Part shown: positions 11,446 through 22,292 of the stretch, one piece after another
Layout: the number at the start of each line of letters is the position of its first letter
Position numbering within the stretch: position 1 is the first letter of the stretch
Source: Anastrepha obliqua
Taxonomy: Eukaryota; Arthropoda; Insecta; Diptera; Tephritidae
Assembly: GCF_027943255.1 (NCBI RefSeq)
Contig: NC_072893.1
Span: 90,527,784 to 90,591,783, forward strand
DNA length: 64,000 bases
Direction of reading: 5' to 3'
Program-made: the position numbers and the translations under genes
Notes under the pieces: generated by a model
Database searches by the model: none
What the model was told of the DNA's origin: nothing
Seen by the model: the letters and a program-made list of their open reading frames with translations, nothing else

Positions 11446-12150
11446 GACGTGATAACGTCTTATAATTCTATGTAGCCAAAAAATGCGTCGTTATGTTATG
11501 TTATGTTATGTTATGTTATGTTATGTTATGTTATGTTATGTTATGTTATGTTATGTTATTTTATGTATGTTATGTTATGTTATGTTATGTTATGTTATGT
11601 TATGTTATGTTATGTTATGTTATGTTATGTTATGTTATGTTATGTTATGTTATGTTATGTTATGTTATGTTATGTTATGTTATGTTATGTTATGTTATGT
11701 TATGTTATGTTATGTTATGTTATGTTATGTTATGTTATGTTATGTTATGTTATGTTATGTTATGTTATGTTATGTTATGTTATGTTATGTTATGTTATGT
11801 TATGTTATGTTATGTTATGTTATGTTATGTTATGTTATGTTATGTTATGTTATGTTATGTTATGTTATGTTATGTTATGTTATGTTATGTTATGTTATGT
11901 TATGTTATGTTATGTTATGTTATGTTATGTTATGTTATGTTATGTTATGTTATGTTATGTTATGTTAAAGTATATTATGTTATGTTAATGTTAACTCATT
12001 CTCTATATCCATACAAAATATCTATCAAACAAATAAAATTAAAATTTTCTTTTCAAAAATGCAACCATTCAATCAGTATTTTCTTATGACGTTATCACGT
12101 TAAACTATCGTCAGTAAACCGACTTTACAGACAACCTCTTTTTTTTCTCA
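11446..12150 (+). repeat. Repeat unit copy 2, hosting pentamer array
   Basis: This begins with the same GACGTGATAACGTCTTATA as the unit before it, runs about 45 bp, and then breaks into a pentanucleotide array. After the array, the 3' part (about 12000-12145) matches the 3' part of the 60-kb copy at 61320-61470. It includes an inverted counterpart of the start, GACGTTATCACGT at 12088-12100, and a shared tail with AAACCGACTTTACAGACAAC. I know of no name for this family. Confidence 0.8.
11491..11987 (+). repeat. (TTATG)n pentanucleotide array
   Basis: The array is about 500 bp of TTATG repeats. Near its start are one substituted unit (TTATT at about 11556) and one 4-bp unit at about 11566; from about 11567 to 11967 the repeat is perfect (about 80 units). 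It decays at the end into AAAGTATATTATG and TTAATG. Because 5 is coprime to 3, all three plus-strand frames read the same LCYVM pentapeptide with no stop. The resulting 160-200-codon open frames are artefacts of the repeat. The minus strand contains TAA every 15 bp in each frame. Confidence 0.98.
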
Positions 12151-12942
12151 AAACAACGTTTTTCCGGATGGCCGTCGTGAAAACAAATTTTCTATCTAAC
12201 GGATTGAGCTGAAATTTAGATATGTTTTTCTACACATCAATAGTTCTGGCGGGTAGTAGATTTAATTTATTTCGTCCCTAACTTTCCATTTTTTAGTCTG
12301 ATTTCCACTTTAAAAAAAGGAAATTTTCTTACGAAGTCCGCCATTTTGTTATTTTTTCCAAGTAATGCATTATCAGCTCTTAGGTGATAAGTTAAAAGCC
12401 ATAGGAGGCATGCATTGCTCTTTACCATCGTCTTGGGTATCGTTATGAAGAACGCCGGCGATCTGGGGACTACAGGACCGGCTTGTTGGCCTCAACTACG
12501 CGGGCAGCATTTATCTACTACTACATACTTTTTCTGATATGGCAATGCAATTCAAATCAGTGCAAGCCGTCGCTAAAGCTGGACTCCAAAACCAAAGTGA
12601 TGCGTACTAACACTCAAAATATGCGCCGGGTCCTCATCTATAATACCCAGCTGGTGGAAGTGCAATATTTCTGATTTGATACTTTTAGTAGAAATTGGTA
12701 ACTCCATACTCTAATAGCACTAATGAAAAATAGTCCTGATGCCGTTAATGTTTTATATTTTGGAGCAACCATATGATGAGTGCGAGATGATTGAACATCT
12801 TTATTTCATATTTCTCACTTTCAGTGATCAAACTTTCTTTTAGAATATATTATGTGAGTGTGTTTTTAAGAGCTTGAGAATTTATAATCATAACAAAAAA
12901 CAGAAATATATAATCTTTTTTAATATATTCTGGTAGACAATT
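12151..12942. other. Unassigned DNA beside repeat
   Basis: No gene is supported. A slightly more G+C-rich part (about 12360-12670) has short open frames in two phases, one reading LQDRLVGLNYAGS, but no domain that I recognise. The last ~80 bp contain GAGCTTGAGAATTTA, which is shared with the ends of the mariner-like type B relics at 31.4 and 52.6 kb. Confidence 0.5.
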
Positions 12943-13150
12943 TTATGACATTTGTTTTTTGAATATAATATTCGCCATATGTCCACCACGCCATCGAGTT
13001 AAATGTTTCATTCGATCAGCCCAATTTTTGACAACTATTTCCAACAAATCTGAATAATAAATTTAAATGAGCCCAATCAGCAAAAATGCGTTAGTCATTT
13101 GGCTTCAACTCAAGATTCTTGCCGTAGTCGAAGGACAAAGAGCAACAAAT
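12943..13150 (-). pseudogene. Mariner-like type B transposase C-terminus
   Basis: On the minus strand the last ~35 residues of a DUF4817-type transposase are clear: EIVVKNWADRMKHLT then RWRGGHMANIIFKKQMS, ending at a stop at 12943. The block VxNWxxRMxxxxxxRGGHMxxIIFK is the family's usual C-terminus. Just upstream (about 13060-13100) MTNAFLLIGLI may be a shortened remnant of the SDEAHFxLxGY block, so nearly all of the catalytic domain appears deleted. The 3' flank matches the relics at 31.2 and 54.5 kb, which defines a subfamily distinct from the 4.6-kb element. Confidence 0.7.
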
Positions 13151-13180
13151 TGAGAAGAACGACGAATCGTTTTACATAAC

Positions 13181-13920
13181 AGGTGGCGCTAAAGTAATCC
13201 TCCTATCAGAAAATGCTATAAATTTTGCGATTGGTCCCTAATGTCAGTTCTGTTTTGACATTTGTGTAGTAAACACATGCGAAATACACGTTAATAAACA
13301 ATGTTACGCTACACTACTCCAGAACGCGGAATATTGTTGACTATTTATTTGACCAATAATCGGTCGGTAACTTTGGCATAACGTGAATTTCGTCGCAGAT
13401 TTCCTCGCCGTCCAACGCCTACTGGTGAAACACTGCGACGTTTAGCCGCTCGCCTTGAAGAGACTGGCACAATACGAGATGCTGCCAGGCGTGGCAGCGA
13501 ATTTTGATGCAAGATTTGAAGATGTTTCCGTACAAAGTCCAGACGGTGCATCAGCTGTTAGCTGCTGACCGCCAATCGCGTCTAACATACGCTCAAGCCA
13601 GCCTTAATCACCACCAAGAGGAAGATGATTTTTCATCAAAAATAATCATGAGTGATGAGGCCCATTTTCATCTTAGCGGGTACGTAAATAAGCAAAATTT
13701 ACGCTTCTGGGGCACTGAAATTCCACGTGTAACCCACGGAGAGCCATTACACCCGCTCAAAGTCACTGTATGGTGTGCTGTTTTCGCTGGAGGAGTCATC
13801 GGCCTTTTTTTATTCGAAGACGTCGCGGGCCAAACGGTTACTGTGAATGGTGAGCGCTACAGAGCAATGATCAGCGAGTTCTTTTTGCCGGAGCTCCTCT
13901 TTCTATATGTGGTATATATA
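13181..13920 (+). pseudogene. Mariner-like transposase cut off at Helitron
   Basis: This is a third DUF4817-type transposase relic, with ATG at 13301. The helix-turn-helix region reads REFRRRFPRRPTPTGETLRR then LAARLEETGTIRDAARR, with one stop just before it. A shifted segment ends in the catalytic block MSDEAHFHLSGYVNKQN, which retains the first catalytic Asp, followed by RVTHGEPLHPLKVTVWC, AGGVIGLFLFEDVAGQ and [20 protein letters not shown]. It then stops abruptly: the sequence TATGTGGT, which would be part of the DMWFQQD block, runs straight into the Helitron starting at 13921. The rest of the transposase is not found beyond the Helitron, so a deletion accompanied or followed the insertion. 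The 5' end, AGGTGGCGCTAAAGTAATCC, is the probable inverted terminus. Confidence 0.8.
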
Positions 13921-15779
13921 TCTTCTTCTTTATATATAAAAATGAATGTTTGTCTGTATGTCATCAATGAACTCAAAAACTACTGGACCGATTTTTATAA
14001 AAATTGATATGTATATGTATTTTTCAACGGAGAAGATTTGTAGAATGTGCTCTTTGATGCCACTCGCCACCAGGTGGTGCTGCAGAGTAGCAACTTCTGC
14101 CCCGTTCAACCGATTGTCCTGAAAATCAGTATGACCATGTATTTTTACACAGAGGAAACGAAAATTACATGTTCATAGATGTAACTTTTGATTGAAGACA
14201 TGTTTGACAATCGCTAACAAGGCACTGGTGCAACTAGGAATGCCTGCTTCAAACCGACCTGCAAACAACCTTTTCCATCGTGATTTGCATCGAGAAATAT
14301 ACTATGATTTTGACGAACTGGGGACATTCGTTAGAACAAATCTTCCGCAGTTGATTCCAGAAGAATGCATTGCGTTTGAAAGAATTATGCGTGCAATCAC
14401 AGAACAAAGCGGTGGACTGTTTTTCATAGATGCGGTCGGCGGTACAGGCAAGACTTTTCTTCTTTCACTAATTTTGGCAACCATACACAAAATAATATTG
14501 CACTGGCTATTGCATCGTCTGGAATTGCGGCAACTCTTTTGGATGGTGGCCGAACAGCGCATTCAGCATTGAAACTGCCGTTGAATTTGCAAAACATTGA
14601 AGCACCAACATGCAACATCATGATACCCCAAACTATCATATGGCACGAATGTACAATGTCTCACAAGAAAGCATTGGAAGCGCTTGATCGTACACTGTGG
14701 GATTTGAGAGGAAACAGACGGATCTTTCGTAGCGCATTCATTTTATTGTCTGGTGATTTGCGACAAACACTGCCATTTATATCACTTTCAACACTCGCTG
14801 ATGAACTTAGTGCATGTCATTTACAGAAATTGACTTTGAAAACTAACGTGCGTGTACAACTACAACGGGATGCATCGGCTGGATATGTTGCAAAACAATT
14901 ATTGGATATTGGAAATGGGCGAATGGCAATTGATGAATCTACACAATGTATATTATCACCCTGCCAGCAAACTTCTGTCAGATCACAGAAAGCATCGACG
15001 AATTGGTGCAAAAAGTTTTCCCAAACATTGCACAAAACTACAAAAACCATCAGTGGCTCAGTACGCGTGCTATTTTAGCAGCCAAAAACATCGATGTCAA
15101 TACCAACAGCTTCACCATTCAGCATGGAATACCCAGTGAAACGACAAGATACATATAAGTCCACCGATACTGCGGAGAATCAAGACGATGTTGTCAACTA
15201 TCCCATTGAATTCTTGAATTCGCTTGATTCGCCAGGCATGTCGCCGCACGTTCTTGCATTGCAAATTGGCGTGCCCATCATTCTTCTGCGAAACATAAAT
15301 CCACCACGAGTTTTCAACGGAACCCGACTCTCAGTCAAGATAATGATGACGTATCGCAATGATCCCGACAGATATGGCATTCGAATTCAAACGTTTACAG
15401 TTCCCGGTGCGACTCGCTTTCGCAATGACTATTAACAAAGTACAAGGGCAATCGTTACAAGTGTGTGGATTAAATTTGGATAATCCATGCTTCTCACATG
15501 GACAGCTCTATGTGGCTTGCTCACGTGTCGGAAAACCTTCTGATTTATCCGTCTACGCACCAGATGGAAAAACAAGAAATATTGTGTATCCCACAGCACT
15601 TCAATAAACATCGAATCGAAACTAAACTTTGTAATGTCACAATTTTTTCGAAGTAATAAGCAAAATCAATAAAATGGTTTAGAATGAATTGAATATTTGT
15701 GTCCTGATTTTTCTTTAAAGCTGTTTTTCTTAAATTTATTTTAGTTGTTGGCGTAGCAACGGCCGCCGGATACAGCTAG
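13921..15779 (+). mobile_element. Helitron, decayed, ~1.86 kb
   Basis: The element starts TCTTCTTCTTTATATATAAA after an A and ends GGATACAGCTAG before a T, matching the Helitron rule of 5'-TC...CTAG-3' inserted between A and T. A small hairpin (GTTG-GCGTAG-CAAC, 15747-15760) lies about 15-20 bp before the end, as rolling-circle terminators require. The first ~260 bp match the usual non-coding Helitron leader (GAATGTTTGTCTGTATGTC, TACTGGACCGATTTTTA). Only the helicase part of the RepHel protein remains; there is no Rep nuclease. It is a derivative that would depend on another element. Confidence 0.88.
14188..15607 (+). pseudogene. Helitron Pif1-type helicase pseudogene
   Basis: This encodes the C-terminal SF1B (Pif1-like) helicase half of a Helitron RepHel protein, which unwinds DNA during rolling-circle transposition. 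Visible in order: ANKALVQLGMPASNRPAN; Walker A in FFIDAVGGTGKTFL (about 14438-14453); ALAIASSGIAATLLDGGRTA; the Walker B region IIWHECTMSHKKALEALDRT (14632-14690), where family members have IIWDE, so the Mg-binding Asp is His here; LLSGDLRQTLPFI (about 14745); FNGTRLSV; motif V AMTINKVQGQSL (about 15422); and motif VI YVACSRVGKPSDL (about 15509). It ends at a natural stop at 15607. At least four frameshifts separate these blocks. The first is near 14500; others fall between 14950 and 15100 and between 15350 and 15425. Confidence 0.88.
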
Positions 15780-17339
15780 TATATATATGTTATATATGTA
15801 TATTATGTATCATCGAATGCATATCTGTACGTGATTTAAATAAACCCGCCATTTCATTATTTCATTCTCCTGACCTGTCGATTTGTACCTCCTTCATCCA
15901 TTCTCTACGAAATAATTGTTTGGACAAATGGCGTCAACAAAAATAAAAGCAACTTTTAAAAACTAACTTTAGAGAGTTTCCTGCATGCCTTGCCGCTGCT
16001 CCAAATCCTACATGCTGCCGACTACTTCCTGCTCTGCAACTTTAAATAAATTCACATTTGCCGGGTTGTCAGATTAAGCCAACCATTGGAATTCACACAG
16101 AATTTTAATTCCTGCAACTCAAATTGCACTCTAGGGTGGGCCAGGCGAGAGCATTCAAGTAAATATTCAAACTCGGGCTTAAGTATGTAAGTATGGGTTT
16201 CATGGCAGGCAGTGAGAGCATTTACATATGCGGATATAATATACTCGTATGTAGTGGTATGTTGCAACCACTATAAATACTACATACATAGTTTAACACT
16301 TCTTGACCAAAGGCGACCACTCGACCGCTCGTCAGTTGAGCAACTAAGTAAACATAACTCACGAGAAAGTTTCACTTAATGTACTTACCAAGACCGTAAA
16401 ATGCTTGCTTCTATCTATATATTGTATTTGCTTGGATGTGTATACGCCAACAGCTATAAGTGGAGCAATGGCTGAATACAGCAGCCATGGCATGAGGCAG
16501 TAAAACAACTGAAACTTCAAAAATAAACTTCTAAGATGTAAACAGAGCAAAAAAATAGAGAAATTCAGTAAGTAAGCCAGCTACATTTCGAGGCACACGT
16601 CAAGGAATGAGAACTAACTTAAGCGGCCAGCACGGCAAGCAGGCGCCACAATATGCCGCCCTAATGGCAACTTACCAAAAATTACAACCAAAAGCAAAAG
16701 CCGGTTAGAAGTGATGACCGAAAGATAGCCGACAAATGAGTGTTTTATGACTCAAGGGCCTGAAAAATGGCTGCTGCAAGGTTCTTATGTTTCAGGCAAT
16801 TTCACTTAGCGCATACATCGAAGAACAAATATAAACTATGGCACATTTCAACAAATAAAACCCAATATCCGCAGACTGTTAGTAGTTATGTGCGCGATCA
16901 TAAGTGTGTGGTTACGGTGGCTAAATGGAAGGGATAGATGGCGGTGAAAGAGGCAGCTGCTCTGAAGGATTGGTGATAGTAGAATAACTCTGTGCATATC
17001 TGACATACTGTGCTTCTGCGGTTTCAGTGAATTAAGTACAACAAACACACATAACAGCAGTACAATAGGCTTCGGTAGTGGTGATTATATAAGAGAACTT
17101 TGAAATATTTAACCATGCCAACTAAGGAAGCAACTTATTGCCTAAAGTGCTGTTGGGCATTGTTCGGCAATCTCTAATAACGTTTAAGTAAACCGCAAAG
17201 AGCTATTGTTGTTAACATTTTAAGTTCGACAGAAAAACAAGGGAAATATATACATAAGAAAATTTCAAAAATTCTCTTTTTTAAAATAACGAATTTTTCC
17301 CATAAACCGATGAACCCTTAATTCGATAATTCTCTAACC
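15780..17339. other. A+T-rich DNA, no gene seen
   Basis: It begins with a TATATATG-rich patch after the Helitron. No coding region is supported, and I could not find the missing 3' half of the mariner-like element here. Confidence 0.55.
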
Positions 17340-18650
17340 AATCAATACTAGACTCACAAGTATCATATAAAAACTCGTAAATTTATAAATTTACATAAAT
17401 CGTGGGTTTTATAATTCCATATTTTAAAAATTGTTTCACAGCCGATCTCTTTTGGTCGCACTACACAGTAGCCTAATAACAAAAATAATAATATTAAAAA
17501 ATTGACAATATCATATATTCATAAGATCATGAATTCACAATTCCAAAAACTCTTATGAGTTCGTGAATATTTAAGTTCAGTAGTACATTTATTAGTTCGT
17601 AGGTTCACTAATTCTTTAATCAAAAAATCGTAATTTCATAAATTCATTATTGCAAAGATTGATAAATTCGCAAAGTCCCAATTCATAAACTTATAAACTC
17701 ACCCACTCATAAATCAATAATTTCGAAAATACATAAATTAGCAATTTCGCAACTTCACAAAATCATAGATAGCTAAATTCATAAACTCATAATTTCAAAA
17801 ATTCATACCTATATAATTACGAAAATTAAAAAATGTATAAACCCACTAGTTGGCAAATTCAAAAATTCATAAATTTATAAACTCCTAAAATCGTAGATTA
17901 ACAAATTCATAAAATCATCATAAATCACCATACATTTTTAAATTCGAAAATTCATAAGATCAGAATTTCAAAAATTTATGAACTCATACATTCATAAACT
18001 CATAATTTCAATAATACATAAATCCATAAATTCGGAAATTCGTAAACTCACAAATTCACAAATTCGGAAATTCGTAAATTCATAAATTCACAAATTCGTA
18101 TGCTCATAAATTCTTAGATTCATCTATTTATTATCACGTAAATTTAAAAATTCATTTTCCCATAAATTTGCAAGTTCATTAATTCATAATTTTAAAATTT
18201 CATAAATAAAATTATTTCTTTAAGTCCACAAATTCGTTAATTCACAAATTATTCAAGTTCATTAGGTCGCAACTTCATAAATTCATAAAATAATAAATCC
18301 ATAAATTGACAAGTTCGTAAATTCATTAATCACAAAGTTCTTAAGTTTATAAATTCACAAATTCATAAAGTCACAAATTCATTCATTTATAAATTCATAA
18401 GATCATAAATTTATAAATCCAAAGATTCATAAATTCACAATTTTAAAATTTCAAAATTGCATAAATTCATAAATTTAAAATTCAAAAATGTATAAATTGT
18501 TAGTTTAAAGATGTCAGAAATCCATAAATTTGAAAGTTCATCAATTAACTTTTTTAATTTATTGGCTCATAGATTCATACATTTTTGATTGCAGATTCAA
18601 AGACATTTAAATTCATAAATACGTAAATTCATAGAATCGTAACTCGTAAG
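17340..18650. repeat. Degenerate decamer repeat (AAATTCATAA-like)
   Basis: About 1.3 kb is dominated by variants of CATAAATTCA, CACAAATTCG and CGTAAATTCA spaced mostly at 10-bp intervals. The repeat is clearest around 17990-18110 and 18300-18480. No two long stretches are identical, so this looks like an old tandem array that has diverged unit by unit. Its borders are gradual. No protein is encoded. Confidence 0.85.
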
Positions 18651-21058
18651 TTTTCTGAGGATAGCCCTAGAGACCACTTAAGTATCTATGCCTTTCCTTT
18701 TCGTTTTGTCCTATGCGCGCCACAGTTTTCTCATCTCTGGTAATTGGCTGTGTTTCTAGTCGAATTCTCTTGCGGCTAGCCGCAAATACATACTCTTCAA
18801 TCAGTTTTTGTGTGTACAGCCAACAATTGTTTGAACAATTAAAAGCTTTTTAGCCGAACCGCACATACATACATACTTACACATACTCTCCTTCACTTTC
18901 CAAATGCATCACGAGCCAAACGAAGGATCATAAAACGCCTATAAAGAATTGCAAATTTTTTTTTTCAACACACTCACTCACAGTTCTCTCATCCGGAATT
19001 CAATTATTTTTCGAACACTCGACCTTTCATAAATATGTTCGTATGTGTGTACGTATGTATCCACACCCAAATGCAGAGTTCTTGCGAATAGCCTAACGTG
19101 AGGTGAGCTGTGTTATGATTCGAGTAAGACTGAACTACGACTGGTCATTAAAGTCGAAGTGTCAAAAAATTTAAACACACATAGGAAGGACTGAAAACAC
19201 AACACATATACATTTCTGTACTCGAAATGTGATTGGAAATGATTTGACCTGAAAGGCAGCATTCGCATTCAATTAACGCGCATCTACGGTTACGTACCTA
19301 TAGTGAAAATCGTCTGCACCACTGCCGTCCAGCTAGAAGTCAATGCCACAAATGTGAGCCGATTTTCCTATTGTTATGCAGTTGAGCCCGAATGGAGCAG
19401 GATAAAAGCAGTAGCTAAACGACAAGCCAAGTTAAATTAAGGAGTAGTGCTGCATATTTTCCACAACTTCCCTCAAAGCACAGGGCATTCCAATTACTAC
19501 TCCTGCTACCTGCCACAGACACGGAGATATACCTACAAGAGCTGTGCCTATTTCGACCACATGTACGCGAGATCTTACATAATGTGCAATGAAGCATAGA
19601 ATGACTGTGTAGCCGAAACACAAAAAGCTTTCAACATTAGATGGAGTGAATGAATGAGGAAGTATCGGCTTTTGCATGGTGTTACACCACTTTAATGATT
19701 GTGATGTGGTAAGCAGGAAAATTTGTGTTTGTGAGCGAGTTTTCCAGGGCAATTGAAATATATGACAAAAGCCAAAAGTTGCAGCAGCAGCAAACCGCAA
19801 ACAATCATGGTGAATGAAGCAGACAAACAAACACCAACAGCATGTTTACACAAATAACAACAATAGCAACCAAAACAGCAGTTGCAGTAGTATGTAATTC
19901 CGGGCAGTGGGTAGTGATCTATGGTGAGGAAGACATTTACTACTAAAGGTGGGTTATTGCCGGTTTTTCCTGAATGAAACCAGTATTACAAAGAATACAA
20001 ATAAATGTTAAAAAAAAAACAAATAAATTCACAAATGGAAAAATTCTTGAATAAGAAATTCTGAAAGCAGTACTTAACAGGAAACCAATTTTGCGGGAAA
20101 ATACCAAAAATGTCTATGAAGCGGTGAACGAAACATCAACGAGCTTTTAATGTGAAATATTAGACTTTCTGGTAGGTCTTAAGCTTTAGGGTATTTGTCC
20201 CATTACGCTATTGAGCGGCTGATTCTAAAAGGGCAATAGGAAGACCTGATCCCATCAACTGAAGAGTACGCTTAACTGACAAATGTGAAAAACCATTACG
20301 CGCCCGGTACAATATATAATATTACATATTTCCGTAAGATATTCTATTACCGTAAGAAAATCCAGTAGAAATTAAAGCCTTAAACCCAATATTTGAATTG
20401 AAGAATTTAATACTGCATCCACTTCTGTGATAAAAATGTTAAGCTGCGGTATGAAGACAAATAAACTTCAATTAGCGCAAAACTTAGGCCATAGAACCTT
20501 ACACAATGCATTTTGGGTTATTTCAATGGATTGAAGGGTGCTTGGCTGCGTAAATCTGGGATTTCACTCCATTATAAATACTATTATTTGATCCGGTTAA
20601 GGGATACATTTTGTATCAGTCGTCTTGAGTCGACTAAGTAGTTGAGGCGTAAAATAAAGTTACGTTGGTGAGATAAGTTCTGAAACTCGCGAAATTAAAA
20701 AATTTACCGAAGAAAATAGACAGAAAAAAGTTGGCAGAAAGGTCTACTTAGAGTCTGTTGTAGATGTAATTTGATTAAAATTTTGTTCCATATTTAATAG
20801 TGATTAGCTCGGCGTAGTTGTGGGAGCCTTGTATTGTGAAGGTACTACCTGAGTTTCGGAGTGAGTTCGTTTTTCGCTTTATTTATTTGTTTGTGGGAAT
20901 AAGTTAATAGCCTTTTTATATTTTCTTTTTTTCACAGCGATTTGTTTGCTGTTTGGCAAAGGGAAAGTATTCATTGGATAGAACTCTTTCTGCTCTACAA
21001 AACTATGTTAAATGTATTTTTGAGTTATTCAATGTTTTATTAGCTTTAAGGCTTAGAA
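18651..21058. other. A+T-rich DNA, no gene seen
   Basis: No gene is supported. A 132-codon minus-strand frame at 19432-19830 is open and partly hydrophobic, but matches nothing I know. CAA/CAG runs near 19790-19890 are typical of dipteran non-coding DNA. The last few hundred bases probably include the 5' untranslated part of the mariner at 21059; I could not fix its terminus. Confidence 0.5.
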
Positions 21059-21296
21059 ATGGAATACCCAAGAGGCCAAAGTCAACATTTTTCACACCTG
21101 CTCTTCTTTGCTTTTCATCGAGGTTTAAAAGCAGCCAAAGCAGACTATGATATTTGCTACGTGTATAAAGAAGGTGCCATAGGAAAGTCTACAGCACGGA
21201 AATGTTTTGCAAAGTTCAAAAATTACGACTTTGACGTCCCTCAGCGGTGGACCTTCTGAATTCGATGAAGAACGTCGAATCTAAATCATCTGTATC

Positions 21297-22292
21297 AGGG
21301 TGGATACAATATCTCCCAAACCCATTCTCTACAGAAACTTCCGAATTATTATTAATGAACGAACAACTTGGAGAACTAATTCTATCAATTTCAAGCCTGG
21401 ATCTCAATTATGGTTCACTGATGGATCCAAGCTTGAAGATGGTAGAGCAGGGGCAGGAATCAATGGGCCTAAATTTAAAAAATCGATTCCGATGGGACTC
21501 TACCCAACAATATTCCAGGCAGAAATACATGCCATTGAAATATGTGTGAGAGAATGCCTTCGCAGGAAAATGAGAGGCACTCACATCTACATACTCTCAG
21601 ATAGTCAAGCGGCTCTAAAAGCCCTTCTATCAACAACTATCACCTCTAAATTGGTAAATGATTGCCTAAACCTTCTCAACATGTTAGGAAACCTCAACAC
21701 AGTAACTCTAGTCTGGATTCCGGGACATGAAGGGCATGAGGGGAATCAAATGGCTGATGACCTCGCAAAACAAGGAGCAAATATGCAACTTACTGGTCCT
21801 GAGCCTTTCTGTGGACTCACGAAAAGCCACATTAATGAATTCCTCAGGAAATGGAGAGAAAGGAAATTTGCTGCACACTGGCTAAATTGTGCCGGTCAGC
21901 GTCAAGCCAAACAATTTCTTAGTCCCAACAAAGGAATATCAGACAAGCTACTCTCACTAAACAGAGTAGATCTGCGTCTTTTAACAGGATACCTCACAGG
22001 TCACTGCAGCCTGAGGTATCATTTAAATAACATTGGTCTATCAGAGACCAATGTCTGCCGCTTTTGCGAAATGGATATAGAAAGCTCAGAACATGTGCTT
22101 TGTGAATGTCCTGCGCTGGGCAGACAAAGACTTCACCACCTTGGTGGTATCGTAGTATCTCCATGTAATCTTTGGAACAACAAACCCACAATAGTGCTAA
22201 AATTTATAAAAAGCCTTAAACTCTAGGGTTACAAAAATAGGTCTTGCACAATAGATCAACTCTGGTCGCAGTGCGTAATGGCCTTCTAATAA
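21297..22292 (+). mobile_element. 5'-truncated non-LTR element (RNase H type)
   Basis: The insert is flanked by a perfect 15-bp direct repeat, TAAATCATCTGTATC, at 21282-21296 and 22293-22307, which is the target-site duplication. The 3' end is a short TAA-repeat tail rather than poly(A), as in I-factor-like elements. Only the last 1.0 kb of the element is present, the usual outcome of aborted reverse transcription. Being inside a mariner transposase, it is younger than that mariner. Confidence 0.88.
21300..22226 (+). CDS. RNase H and zinc-knuckle end of ORF2, partial
   Basis: This 308-codon open frame is the C-terminal part of a non-LTR retrotransposon polyprotein. The RNase H domain removes RNA from the RNA/DNA hybrid during target-primed reverse transcription. 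Its four acidic residues are in place: LWFTDGSKLEDGRAGAG (Asp), FQAEIHAIEICV (Glu), YILSDSQAALKALL (Asp) and HEGNQMADDLAKQGA (Asp). The C-terminal region holds LSLNRVDLRLLTGYLTGHC and the Cys/His cluster CRFCEMDIESSEHVLCECP. There is no stop or shift, so the piece is young, but the reverse transcriptase and endonuclease are missing and the first ATG is incidental. An I/LOA/Jockey-side clade is likely; the exact clade is not determined. A more decayed copy is at 27880. Confidence 0.88.
   Translation: MDTISPKPILYRNFRIIINERTTWRTNSINFKPGSQLWFTDGSKLEDGRAGAGINGPKFKKSIPMGLYPTIFQAEIHAIEICVRECLRRKMRGTHIYILSDSQAALKALLSTTITSKLVNDCLNLLNMLGNLNTVTLVWIPGHEGHEGNQMADDLAKQGANMQLTGPEPFCGLTKSHINEFLRKWRERKFAAHWLNCAGQRQAKQFLSPNKGISDKLLSLNRVDLRLLTGYLTGHCSLRYHLNNIGLSETNVCRFCEMDIESSEHVLCECPALGRQRLHHLGGIVVSPCNLWNNKPTIVLKFIKSLKL

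Noticed and set aside
11483..12089. Three overlapping plus-strand open frames of 161-198 codons reading MLCYV repeats
   Set aside because: They are the translation of the (TTATG)n array; a 5-bp unit without an in-frame stop opens all three frames with the same pentapeptide.
12360..12670. A host-gene fragment (LQDRLVGLNYAGS and neighbouring frames)
   Set aside because: I could not match it to a known protein, and the frames break within about 50 codons.
19432..19830. A membrane-protein exon on the minus strand
   Set aside because: Partly hydrophobic, but no recognisable receptor motif and no convincing splice structure; composition alone explains it.
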